Positions 35,066 through 43,215 of a stretch of 46,178 nt of DNA are shown here, one piece after another (within the stretch, counting starts at the first letter, position 1; each line of letters begins with the position of its first letter). Source of the DNA: Chromatiaceae bacterium (GTDB lineage Bacteria > Pseudomonadota > Gammaproteobacteria > Chromatiales > Chromatiaceae); NCBI GenBank assembly GCA_024639005.1, contig JAHEJD010000001.1:72450-118627 (forward strand). The letters run 5' to 3'. A program made the translations under genes and the position numbers. Under the pieces are notes generated by a model that worked only from the letters and a program-made list of their open reading frames with translations, made no database searches and was not told the origin of the DNA.

Positions 35066-36442
35066 GTGGATACTTCCGCCAGCCTAGTCGCCGTCGTCTT
35101 GCTGCTGATCACCAACGGCTTCTTCGTGGCCGCCGAGTTCGCCTTGGTCAAGGCCCGCAGCTTCCGCATCGAGGCGCTGGCCAATGAAGGCAGCGCCTCG
35201 GCGCGACTGACAATGCGCATCCAGGGTCATCTCGAGGCCTACCTGGCCGCCTGCCAGCTCGGGATCACCATGGCCTCCCTGGGTCTCGGCTGGGTGGGTG
35301 AACCCGCGGTCGCAGCCCTGCTGGAGCCGCTTTTCCATAGCTTAGGGGTACCCGAGCCCGTGCTCCACACGGCGGCATTTGCTGTGGGCTTTTTGATTTT
35401 CTCTTCTCTGCACATTGTAATCGGCGAGCAAGTGCCGAAGACGTTCGCCATCCGCAAGGCCGAACCGGTTTCCCTGTGGGTCGCCTACCCGCTACATTTC
35501 TCTTACCTGGCGGTATGGCCGCTGAACTGGCTGCTGAACAAGGCCGCTGGCTCGCTGCTCGCGCTGTTCGGCGTGCAGGAGGTCACCCATGCGGATGTCT
35601 TCAGCGGCGACGAGCTCAAGGGCCTGGTCACGACCTCCAAGGAGCATGGCGAGCTTGGGGGCGACCATGCCGATATGCTGCATAATCTCTTCGATTTTGA
35701 TCAGCGCCAGGTCGGTCGGGTAATGATCCCGCGCAGCGCCGCCCACTGTCTGGATATCAACGCGACGCCGGAGGCCAATCTCGCAATCATCAAAGCAAAT
35801 GGGCACTCGCGTTTTCCGGTCATCGACGGGGCCAACAACGACGCCATCGTCGGCATCCTGCTCACCAAGGATCTGCATCGGGCGCTGCTGGAGGGCGATC
35901 CCGAACCGTGGCGCGACCTGCAGCGCTTTTGTCGGGAACCGCTGATGGTGCCGAGGGCACAACGCGTGCCCAAGCTGTTCGAGCTGATGCAGAAGAAGCG
36001 GGCACATATGGCGTTGGTCATCGACGAGTACGGTGCGTACGTCGGCTTGATCACACTCGAGGATCTCCTCGAGGAGATCGTCGGGGAGATCCATGATGAA
36101 ACCGACGACGAGGAATCCATGATCGGCGTCCGGCAGGTCGAGACCGACCTCTGGGAGGCCGACGGCCTGGTTTCTCTCGACGACGTGGCCCGCGCCACCG
36201 GTCTTATCTTGCCGCCTGAAGTTGATGCCAACACCCTGTCGGGGCTAATCATGGACCGTCTGGCACGTATGCCGGAGCCGGGTGATGCGCTTGTCGAGGG
36301 CGGCTACCAAATTAAAGTAATCAGCATAGATGCACGGCGGGTCGGGCTCACGTCAATCCAGCGCATCGCGCCGACCGATCCTTCGACCGAGGCCACCGCG
36401 GCGCCCGCACGAGAAGATAGTGGCGATTCGCTCGACCAGTGA
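35066..36442 (+). CDS. CNNM/HlyC-CorC family transporter with CBS domains
   Basis: A 458-residue member of the DUF21-CBS-CorC_HlyC family, implicated in Mg2+ or cobalt efflux and tolerance. Order: DUF21 membrane domain with about four helices (1-190, LVAVVLLLITNGFFVAAEFALV and ACQLGITMASLGLGWVGEP), a CBS pair (about 205-335, NGHSRFPVIDG and RAHMALVIDEYGAYVGLITLEDLLEEIVGEI), then the CorC_HlyC domain (about 350-430). The GTG at 35066 is the start. Lying divergent from corA suggests joint Mg2+ homeostasis. The 236 bp between corA and this gene show no gene I can support. Confidence 0.93.
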   Translation: MDTSASLVAVVLLLITNGFFVAAEFALVKARSFRIEALANEGSASARLTMRIQGHLEAYLAACQLGITMASLGLGWVGEPAVAALLEPLFHSLGVPEPVLHTAAFAVGFLIFSSLHIVIGEQVPKTFAIRKAEPVSLWVAYPLHFSYLAVWPLNWLLNKAAGSLLALFGVQEVTHADVFSGDELKGLVTTSKEHGELGGDHADMLHNLFDFDQRQVGRVMIPRSAAHCLDINATPEANLAIIKANGHSRFPVIDGANNDAIVGILLTKDLHRALLEGDPEPWRDLQRFCREPLMVPRAQRVPKLFELMQKKRAHMALVIDEYGAYVGLITLEDLLEEIVGEIHDETDDEESMIGVRQVETDLWEADGLVSLDDVARATGLILPPEVDANTLSGLIMDRLARMPEPGDALVEGGYQIKVISIDARRVGLTSIQRIAPTDPSTEATAAPAREDSGDSLDQ

Positions 36443-36481
36443 GATTCGGCAGGCCCATCACGCCGTGCGGCTCGGAGGCTC

Positions 36482-37324
36482 CTAGGTGACCTCTTGGGTC
36501 GTTGGCAGGATCTGGGCAATGAGTTCAGCGCGCGGCCCACGTACCGGATAGACGGCATAGGCAGGGTATTCGATCGTAGGCGCACCGTGGACCCGGTGCA
36601 TTCTACCGACAGCTATCTCGCTCTCCAGCAGATGCAGCGGCAGGTAGGCGCTGCCGCCGAGTGCGAGCAGGTAGGACGCCGCCATTCTAGCCGTGGACAG
36701 GCGAGTGAGGGGTTCGGGCGCATCCGGAAACAGGCGGCGGTGGGTCACGGCGTGTGCCAGGCCCCAATCGACCATCAGATAGCCGTCGCCGAGGGCTTCG
36801 TCGACATTCAGATCCGGCCGGCTGGACACCATCGTCAGCCGGATGGTGGCGACCTGCTGCACATTCAAGACATCGATCTGCGACGGCTCCAGCATGAAGG
36901 CCAGATCGAGGACGCCGTCCAACAGGCGACGAGTCAGCACATTCGGCGTTGCCGATTCCGCGATCACCGCGAGCGTCGGACGCTGACTGCGCAGTTGCTG
37001 CAGCCAGTCCTGTAGAAACACGTCCCACAGGCGCAGGCTACCGCCGAACGACAGCTGCAGATTCGCGTTGCCGGCGCTGACCTCCTGGCGAGCCTTGCGC
37101 CACCCGGAGATCAGGAGGTCCGCATGGCGCAGCAGGCGGTTGCCCTCGGGCGTCAGGCGAATGTCCCGTTTGAAGCGATCGAACAGGCGCGCCCCCAGGG
37201 TCGATTCGAGGAGCTTGATACGGGCGCTGACGGCGGCCTGGGTAAGGTGCAGGGCCTCGGCCGCACGACCGAAGTGGCGCAGCCGAGCGACCTCGAGAAA
37301 GGTTCGGAGGAGTTCCAGATCCAT
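36482..37324 (-). CDS. LysR-type transcriptional regulator (HdfR-like N terminus)
   Basis: A 280-residue regulator. The N-terminal helix-turn-helix [33 protein letters not shown] resembles E. coli HdfR ([25 protein letters not shown]). The C-terminal effector-binding domain (about 90-280) is less conserved and shorter than usual, with no assignable ligand. Lying divergent from the ECF sigma gene across a 107-bp AT-rich gap, it could control that gene and itself. It ends convergent with the CNNM gene. Target genes cannot be deduced from the sequence. Confidence 0.9.
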   Translation of the reverse strand: [280 protein letters not shown]

Positions 37325-37431
37325 AGAGGAACAATAGAAATATTTTTAGCAATCGACAAACAATAATAGTTTTATTTTTGATTCTGCACGCTCCAGGCTG
37401 CGTGACCTTGCACAACCGAGGTGCGGCAGAA
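37325..37431. promoter_or_regulatory. AT-rich divergent promoter region
   Basis: A 107-bp gap between the LysR gene and the ECF sigma gene whose LysR-proximal half (37325-37385) is strikingly AT-rich compared with the GC-rich surroundings. It contains runs such as ATATTTTTAG and TAGTTTTATTTTTG. A divergent promoter and LysR operator are expected here; no single -35/-10 pair can be assigned with confidence. An AGGTG site nine bases before the sigma ATG is a ribosome-binding site. Confidence 0.5.
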
Positions 37432-38031
37432 ATGAAGAACATTGCGCAGGAACGGGCGCTTCGCGTGCTTAGCGACGAGCAGCTGGTGGACCTCTTCCAT
37501 GCCGGAGGCCATCGGGCGCGGGCGGTCTATTCAGAGCTGGCGCGGCGTCATCGTCCCGATCTCTTGCGCCGCTGCCGAGCGCGCCTGGGCAACACGGCCG
37601 ACGCCGAAGAGGCGGTTCAGGAATCGCTGCTGCGGGCCTATCGCGGACTACTGCGGTTTCGCCGCGATGCCTGTCTGCGCACCTGGCTGTTCGCGATTGT
37701 CGACAATCAGTGCAACACCCTCTATGTGAGGCGTGCCCGATCCATGCTGAGCGATCATCTGCGCGCCTTGATCACGCTCCACGAGGAGCCCCCCCGTGAT
37801 CCAGGTGACGAAGAGGTCCCCGAACAGCACAGCTTGGTACATGAGGCGCTGGCCAAACTGCCAAATCCATCGCGCGATGTGCTGATGCTGCGCTTCTACC
37901 GCGATCTGTCGCTGGAAGAGATCGCGGTGACGCTGGGCATTGGCTTGAGCGCAGCGAAGATGCGCCTATACCGCGCCATGGCCGAGTTCAAGGTCAAGTA
38001 CCCGGATGCGCTATCACAAGGGGCGGTTTGA
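37432..38031 (+). CDS. ECF-type RNA polymerase sigma factor
   Basis: A 199-residue sigma-70 family member of the extracytoplasmic-function class. Region 2 is NTADAEEAVQESLLRAYRGL plus the promoter-melting stretch FRRDACLRTWLFAIVDNQC; region 4 is LPNPSRDVLMLRFYRDLSLEEIAVTLGIGLSAAKMRLYRA, a helix-turn-helix for the -35 element. No region 3 or C-terminal extension is seen. ATG 37432 is used (AGGTG upstream); the frame extends to 37378. No anti-sigma gene follows; the next genes are rimK and an aspartoacylase-like enzyme, an unusual neighbourhood for such a factor. Confidence 0.92.
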   Translation: MKNIAQERALRVLSDEQLVDLFHAGGHRARAVYSELARRHRPDLLRRCRARLGNTADAEEAVQESLLRAYRGLLRFRRDACLRTWLFAIVDNQCNTLYVRRARSMLSDHLRALITLHEEPPRDPGDEEVPEQHSLVHEALAKLPNPSRDVLMLRFYRDLSLEEIAVTLGIGLSAAKMRLYRAMAEFKVKYPDALSQGAV

Positions 38032-38105
38032 GACTGCCGCGAGCGATGTGACCCGGAGACACGGAGCGAAGTCAAAAGACGGAGCAACAACAGAGGATAC
38101 GCCAA

Positions 38106-39026
38106 ATGAAAATTGCCATACTCTCGCGCAACCCGAAGCTATATTCGACCCACCGCCTGGTCGAGGCCGCCACGGGGCGCGGCCACGAGGTGCGCGTGCT
38201 CGACGTGCTGCGCTGCTACATGGATATCACATCCAACAGGCCCGGCGTGCACTACAAGGGGGAGGTGCTGGCGCGGTTCGATGCGGTAATCCCGCGTATC
38301 GGCGCGTCGGTGACCTTCTACGGCACCGCGGTGTTGCGACAGTTCGAGATGATGGGGACTTACCCCTTGAACGAATCGGTCGCCATCACCCGATCTCGCG
38401 ACAAACTGCGGTCGCTGCAGCTTTTGTCGCGCAAGGGTATTGGTCTGCCGGTTACCGGCTTTGCGCACAAACCCGATGATGTGAAGGACTTGATCAAGAT
38501 GGTCAACGGCGCACCATTGGTCATTAAGCTGCTGGAGGGCACCCAGGGGATCGGCGTGGTGCTGGCGGAGACCGCAAAGGCCGCGGAGAGCGTGATAGAG
38601 GCGTTCATGGGGCTGAAGGCGAATATCCTGGTACAGGAGTTCATCAAGGAGGCGGGTGGTGCGGATATCCGCTGCTTTGTGATCGGAGACAAGGTCGTAG
38701 CCGCGATGAAGCGCCAAGGGAAAGAGGGCGAGTTTCGCTCCAACCTGCACCGCGGCGGCTCGGCCAGTCTGATACGCATCACCCCCGAGGAGCGTTCTAC
38801 TGCGGTGCGCGCGGCCAAGACCATGGGCCTGAACGTCGCCGGTGTCGATCTATTGCGTTCGAATCACGGACCAGTCGTGTTGGAGGTCAACTCGTCGCCC
38901 GGTCTCGAGGGGATCGAGAATGCAACCAGCAAGGATATCGCCGGTATGCAGATCCAGTTCATCGAAAAGCGCCTTGCCGAAAACAGCTCGGCTGCCAGTC
39001 TCACCAAGACCCGGGGCAGGGGTTAA
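38106..39026 (+). CDS. rimK: RimK: ATP-grasp ligase for ribosomal protein S6
   Basis: Adds glutamate residues to the C terminus of ribosomal protein S6 using ATP; linked in other bacteria to ribosome remodelling and cyclic di-GMP. The 306-residue protein is full length, with [22 protein letters not shown] at the start, the ATP-grasp core ([17 protein letters not shown]), the glutamate/Mg site [16 protein letters not shown] and the C-terminal metal-binding end [21 protein letters not shown] 38106 follows a GAGGA site. It comes 74 bp after the sigma factor gene and 53 bp before the aspartoacylase-like gene. Confidence 0.95.
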   Translation: MKIAILSRNPKLYSTHRLVEAATGRGHEVRVLDVLRCYMDITSNRPGVHYKGEVLARFDAVIPRIGASVTFYGTAVLRQFEMMGTYPLNESVAITRSRDKLRSLQLLSRKGIGLPVTGFAHKPDDVKDLIKMVNGAPLVIKLLEGTQGIGVVLAETAKAAESVIEAFMGLKANILVQEFIKEAGGADIRCFVIGDKVVAAMKRQGKEGEFRSNLHRGGSASLIRITPEERSTAVRAAKTMGLNVAGVDLLRSNHGPVVLEVNSSPGLEGIENATSKDIAGMQIQFIEKRLAENSSAASLTKTRGRG

Positions 39027-39079
39027 CAGGCGATGTCACCCGCTGTCGGGATGCCGGCGAGATTTTCAGGCTAGCTGCG

Positions 39080-40108
39080 ATGCTCGGAGCATTTCAGATC
39101 TCAGGTCAGGAGATCGCACCCGGTCAGCGGGCGCTTATCGATCTACCGATGCCGAAGCTGAGCTCGCACACCAGCCTCAGCATGCCGGTGCACGTAGTCC
39201 ACGGCAGGGTCGACGGCCCGATACTCTTCGTCAGCGCCGCCATTCACGGCGACGAGCTGAATGGCGTGGAGATCATCCGCCGAGTGCTGGACGCCAAGGC
39301 GCTGAACAAAATCAGGGGCACGCTCGTCGCGGTCCCCGTGGTCAACGCCTACGGCCTGATAAATGAAAGCCGTTATCTGCCGGACCGACGCGACCTGAAT
39401 CGATCGTTCCCTGGTACTGATCGCGGCTCGCTGGCCGCGCGCCTGGCCAATCTTTTTATGCAGGAGATCGTCAGGCGCTGCACCCATGGCATCGACCTGC
39501 ATACTGGGGCGATCCATCGCAACAATCTGCCACAGATACGCGCCAATCTCGACGATCCGGAGACGGCTCGGCTGGCGCGCAGCTTTGGCGTGCCGGTGCT
39601 GCTCAATGCCTCTCTGCGCGACGGTTCGCTGCGCGCCGCAGCCGGAGACCTCGGCATCCCGACGCTGTTGTACGAGGCCGGCGAGGCGCTGCGCTTCGAC
39701 GAGATCTCGATCCGTGCCGGTGTCGCTGGCGTGATCAACGTGATGCGTGCGCTCGGGATGCTGGCCTCGTCGAAACGTCGCAGCGGCACCCAGCGCGAGC
39801 CCTTTATCGCACGTCGCAGCGGCTGGGTCCGCGCGACCGAAAGTGGCATGCTGAGCACCGTCGTGCCCTTGGGTGCCCGCGTGGCAAAGGGCGAGACGCT
39901 GGGCTATATCGACGACCCCTATGGCGGTGCGCGACATTTGATCGCGTCGGACGCCGATGGAGTTATGATCGGCCGCCTGGAATTGCCACTGGTGCACGAG
40001 GGAGATGCGGTCTGCCATATCGCGCGCTTCAAGGACGCCGCCGGCGATGTCGCCGACGAGGTCGAGTATTTCCAGGCCGACCACGCCGAAGACATCCTGA
40101 ACAACTGA
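39080..40108 (+). CDS. Succinylglutamate desuccinylase/aspartoacylase-family protein
   Basis: A 342-residue zinc amidohydrolase of the AstE/AspA group (M14-like). The metal ligands appear in SAAIHGDELNGVEI (His and Glu) and in CTHGIDLHTG (third His); RRDLNRSFPG is the substrate-arginine loop. The C-terminal part (about 240-340) is a biotinyl-like barrel, common in this subgroup. The substrate is probably an N-acyl amino acid or peptide; the frequent pairing with rimK suggests trimming of added glutamates. The RimB-type zinc protease gene that often accompanies this pair is not in the window. Confidence 0.9.
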   Translation: MLGAFQISGQEIAPGQRALIDLPMPKLSSHTSLSMPVHVVHGRVDGPILFVSAAIHGDELNGVEIIRRVLDAKALNKIRGTLVAVPVVNAYGLINESRYLPDRRDLNRSFPGTDRGSLAARLANLFMQEIVRRCTHGIDLHTGAIHRNNLPQIRANLDDPETARLARSFGVPVLLNASLRDGSLRAAAGDLGIPTLLYEAGEALRFDEISIRAGVAGVINVMRALGMLASSKRRSGTQREPFIARRSGWVRATESGMLSTVVPLGARVAKGETLGYIDDPYGGARHLIASDADGVMIGRLELPLVHEGDAVCHIARFKDAAGDVADEVEYFQADHAEDILNN

Positions 40109-40165
40109 AGGACGCGCGCCCCCGCCACTCAAACGCCGCACCACCCCAGCCCAACGCCACGAGGC

Positions 40166-40433
40166 GTGCTACCGCTTATCCTCGTAACCGACCGCACCCT
40201 CGCGATAGACGACCGACTGTACCGCTGCCTCGCCGAGCAGTCGCTGCGCGAGACTCCGCTGATGCGCAGCCAGCGTGAGTTGACACAAAAGCACGCGATG
40301 GCCGATCCCGAAGATCAGGCGGCAGATACGCTGGCACTGCGAGAGCTCAACCACCGGCTGCTGGGAGACGAGAGGGGTCAGCCTCAGCCTGGTCCCCATC
40401 GGGGACGGTCTCACCTTGGTCCGCAAGCGCTAT
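40166..40433 (+). pseudogene. Relic of an O-methyltransferase (ends only)
   Basis: In one frame from GTG 40166 the translation reads AIDDRLYRCLAEQSLRETPL then RSQRELTQKHAMA, which resembles the N terminus of the caffeoyl-CoA O-methyltransferase-like family (D-x-R-L-Y-x-Y-L...S-L-R-E-x-x-x-L...). From about 40377, one frame over, it reads VSLSLVPIGDGLTLVRKR, the family's usual C-terminal ending. The roughly 130-140 central residues, including the AdoMet site, are missing and the usual stop after RKR is replaced by TAT. This looks like an internal deletion plus frameshift. Family recognition is from memory of the motifs, not from a search. An opposing frame at 40169-40426 is considered a shadow. 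Confidence 0.6.
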
Positions 40434-40454
40434 CGCACGCTCGCTGTCCGGGCG

Positions 40455-40898
40455 TCAGCCTCGGCTGGCGTGCATCGCTGCCTCGATCATTGCTGCCGGC
40501 CCGTCACCGATCGCCACGTCCAGGGTGGTACGCGCGCGACCCTTGGCGGCAAGATCGTCGACGAACGCCTGTGCCACCTCGTCGGTCAACGAACAGCGAC
40601 AGACGATGTCACCGCGGACCGGGGCGCGGTAGCGGATGGTCGCCTCGGCGACCACCAGGTCCGCATCCAGACCGGCGCGCGCGATGACGTGCGCACACAG
40701 ACCCCAGGCCGTCAGTATCCCCAGCGCATACAGGCTGCCGGCGAACCCGGTGTCATGAATGTTGCGATTGGGCGCCAGCGGCGCGGCGACGCTGATGCGC
40801 GTATCCGCAAGCTCCGTGATCCGATAGCCCATCGCCTGGCTCAGCGGGATGCCATGGAGGATCTTGTCTTCCAGGTCCTTGGAGGCCGCGGCGTTCAA
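40455..40898 (-). CDS. Hotdog-fold thioesterase-like protein (YiiD C-terminal type)
   Basis: A 147-residue single-domain hotdog protein. Features: GIPLSQAMGYRITELADTRISVAAPLAPNRN, then HDTGFAGSLYALGILTAWGL (the helix with family Gly-Ser) and ATIRYRAPVRGDIVCRC. Such proteins are acyl-CoA or acyl-ACP thioesterases or related binding proteins; the substrate here is not known. The start is TTG 40898, overlapping the matB stop as TTGA, so it is translated with the malonate operon. It may release CoA from a dead-end or excess malonyl/acyl-CoA, which is inferred from position only. Confidence 0.75.
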   Translation of the reverse strand: MNAAASKDLEDKILHGIPLSQAMGYRITELADTRISVAAPLAPNRNIHDTGFAGSLYALGILTAWGLCAHVIARAGLDADLVVAEATIRYRAPVRGDIVCRCSLTDEVAQAFVDDLAAKGRARTTLDVAIGDGPAAMIEAAMHASRG

Positions 40899-42412
40899 GT
40901 GAAAATATCTCTGTAGGTGTCGCGCAGGATATTCTTCTGCACCTTGCCCATGGTGTTCCTCGGCAAGGCATCGACGATGAACACCCGCTTCGGCTGTTTG
41001 AAACGTGCCAGGCGGTCTTTGAGGGCCGCAATCACCGACGGCTCACTGAGCTCGGTGCTGCCATCCGGGACCACGACGGCGGTCACGCCCTCGCCGAAGT
41101 CCGGGTGCGGTATGCCGATCACTGCCGACTCCTTGATCCCCGGCAGGTCATCGATCGCTGACTCGATCTCTTTCGGATAGACGTTGAAGCCGCCGGAGAT
41201 GATCAGGTCCTTGGCGCGCCCGACGATAGTCACCCGCTCATCGTCCGCCATTACCGCGATGTCGCCTGTAATGAACCAGCCGTCGGGCCGGAATTCCTCG
41301 GCGGTCTTCTCCGGCATCTGCCAATAGCCCTGGAACACATTCGGGCCGGTGATCTCCAGTACCCCGGCCTCGCCGCGCGGCAACGCCCGGCCGTAGTCGT
41401 CAGCGACGCGCACGCTGATGCCCGGCAGCGCATAGCCGACGGTCCCGGCGAGCCGTTCGCCCGCATAGGGATTGGAGGTGATCATACCGGTCTCGGTCAT
41501 GCCGTAGCGCTCGAGAATCCGGTGTCCGGTTCTGGCCTCGAACTCCCGGTGCGTCTCGGCCAGCAACGGTGCCGACCCCGAAACAAACAGGCGCATGTTG
41601 GCACAGGTCTCGCGGCCGAACTCCTCGTGCTCGAGCAGGCGCGTGTAGAAGGTCGGCACGCCCATCATCACGGTGGCCTCCGGCAGCTTGCGCATGACGG
41701 TCGCGACATCGTAGCGCGGCAGGAAGATCACCCGCGAACCCCCCAGCAAGGCGCAGTGCAGGGCGACGAACAGGCCATGCACATGGAAGATCGGCAGCGC
41801 ATGCAACAACACATCGTCGTTTTGCCACTGCCAGGTATTGAAAAGCACCCGAGCATTGGAGGCGAGGTTGGCATGGCTGAGCATCGCGCCCTTGGAGCGA
41901 CCGGTAGTGCCCGAGGTATACAGGATCGACGCCAGCTCGTCCGCTTCGACCTGAACGACCTCATTGCTCGCCGGCTGCGATTCCAGCGCGTCGATCAACT
42001 CGCCGTCAGCGGCACCGCCGAGGCTCAGCACCGAGGCCACGCCGCGATCCTTCGCAACCGCTTCGAGGTCGACCTTTTTGGCGGGTGTGCAGACGAATAG
42101 CCGCGGGGTCGCGTCGCCGAGGAAATAGCCGACCTCGGCCGGTGTGTAGGCGGTGTTTAGCGGGATGTAGATCGCGCCGGCGCGCAGACAGGCCAGATAG
42201 AGCAGCACGGCCTCGATCGATTTGTCGACCTGGACTACAACCCGATCGCCCTTTTTTACCCCATGCTGTTGCAGCAGGCTGAGCATCTGGCCACTGCGCG
42301 ACGGTATCTCGCTGTACCGCAGCTGGCGGCCATCGATTCCGTCGAGGAAAACGGCGTCGGGATCGTTCGGGATGCGTTGTTCAAAGAGACGGTAGAGATT
42401 TGCATTCTGCAT
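40895..42412 (-). CDS. matB: Malonyl-CoA synthetase
   Basis: Activates malonate with ATP and CoA to malonyl-CoA. The 505-residue AMP-forming ligase has the core motifs YTSGTTGRSKGAMLSH (P-loop), RYGMTETGM, GWFITGDIA and the C-terminal catalytic Lys in PRNTMGKVQKN. Wide stretches match alphaproteobacterial MatB (ATVMMGVPTFYTRLLEHEEF, MRLFVSGSAPLLAETHREFE, GGFNVYPKEIES), which makes the substrate call firmer than for a generic acyl-CoA ligase. ATG 42412 has AAGGA upstream; a GTG at 42430 overlapping the TauE stop (GTGA) is an alternative. It lies in the same tightly coupled operon as malonyl-CoA decarboxylase. Confidence 0.93.
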   Translation of the reverse strand: MQNANLYRLFEQRIPNDPDAVFLDGIDGRQLRYSEIPSRSGQMLSLLQQHGVKKGDRVVVQVDKSIEAVLLYLACLRAGAIYIPLNTAYTPAEVGYFLGDATPRLFVCTPAKKVDLEAVAKDRGVASVLSLGGAADGELIDALESQPASNEVVQVEADELASILYTSGTTGRSKGAMLSHANLASNARVLFNTWQWQNDDVLLHALPIFHVHGLFVALHCALLGGSRVIFLPRYDVATVMRKLPEATVMMGVPTFYTRLLEHEEFGRETCANMRLFVSGSAPLLAETHREFEARTGHRILERYGMTETGMITSNPYAGERLAGTVGYALPGISVRVADDYGRALPRGEAGVLEITGPNVFQGYWQMPEKTAEEFRPDGWFITGDIAVMADDERVTIVGRAKDLIISGGFNVYPKEIESAIDDLPGIKESAVIGIPHPDFGEGVTAVVVPDGSTELSEPSVIAALKDRLARFKQPKRVFIVDALPRNTMGKVQKNILRDTYRDIFT

Positions 42413-42426
42413 GCTTGTCGGGTCCT

Positions 42427-43215
42427 TCACAGGAAATTGAGGCTCATGCGGCTGGCCAGAACGAAAAGGAAGATCGCGAACAGGCGCCGCAGCAACTGGT
42501 CCGGCAGCTTGTGTGCGAGCGTGGCGCCCAGCGGGGCAAACAGCAGGCTGGCGGCGACCACGCCGCCGAACACCGGCAGATTCACATAGCCGAGACTGAT
42601 CGGCGGTAGCCCGGCCTCATTCAGTCCGCCGACGATGTAACCGATGGTTGCGCTGACGGCGATCGGCAGGCCTATCGCCGCGGCCGTGGCGATCGACCGC
42701 TTGATCGGCACGCCACAAAAGCTCAGATAGGGTACGTTGAGAGAGCCACCGCCGATCCCCATCAGTGCCGAGATCATGCCCACGCCGGTCGACACACCGG
42801 TGAGCACGAGGTTGCCGGGCAGGGTTCCGTGAGCCGAAACGCGGCTCAACGCCATCTGTGCCGACACCAGGTACATGAACAAGACGAAGGCCACATAAAG
42901 CGTCTCGCCGGGGATGATATCGGCAAGCCCCGCGCCGATCAGCGAACCGACCAACACGCCGGGCGCCATGATCTTGAATAGGGTCCAGTCCACCGCGGCC
43001 TTGCGGTGGTGTGTATAGATGCTCGAGACAGCGGTCACGATGATGGTCGCCAGCGATGTCCCCAGCGCCATTTTGATCGCCAGACCGTGCGCCAGGCCCT
43101 GGGTCTCGAACAGCAGGGTCACGATGGGCACGATGATGATGCCGCCGCCTATCCCCAACAGGCCTGCCAGGGTCCCGGCGACCGCGCCGGAGACCAGCAA
43201 CATCGGCAGATCCAT
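42427..43215 (-). CDS. TauE/SafE-family membrane permease
   Basis: A 262-residue permease with about eight membrane segments. Both family repeats are visible: GAVAGTLAGLLGIGGGIIIVP near the N terminus and GVGMISALMGIGGGSLNVPY in the middle. TauE/SafE members export or import sulfite, sulfonates or small organic anions. Its ATG shares a base with the stop of malonyl-CoA decarboxylase and its stop overlaps the alternative start of matB, so it is a built-in member of the operon. Transport of malonate, acetate or a related anion is the simplest guess. Confidence 0.92.
   Translation of the reverse strand: MDLPMLLVSGAVAGTLAGLLGIGGGIIIVPIVTLLFETQGLAHGLAIKMALGTSLATIIVTAVSSIYTHHRKAAVDWTLFKIMAPGVLVGSLIGAGLADIIPGETLYVAFVLFMYLVSAQMALSRVSAHGTLPGNLVLTGVSTGVGMISALMGIGGGSLNVPYLSFCGVPIKRSIATAAAIGLPIAVSATIGYIVGGLNEAGLPPISLGYVNLPVFGGVVAASLLFAPLGATLAHKLPDQLLRRLFAIFLFVLASRMSLNFL

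Noticed and set aside
40169-40426. 85-residue minus-strand ORF opposite the O-methyltransferase relic
   Set aside because: The plus strand carries recognisable family motifs at both ends; this frame is best explained as its shadow.
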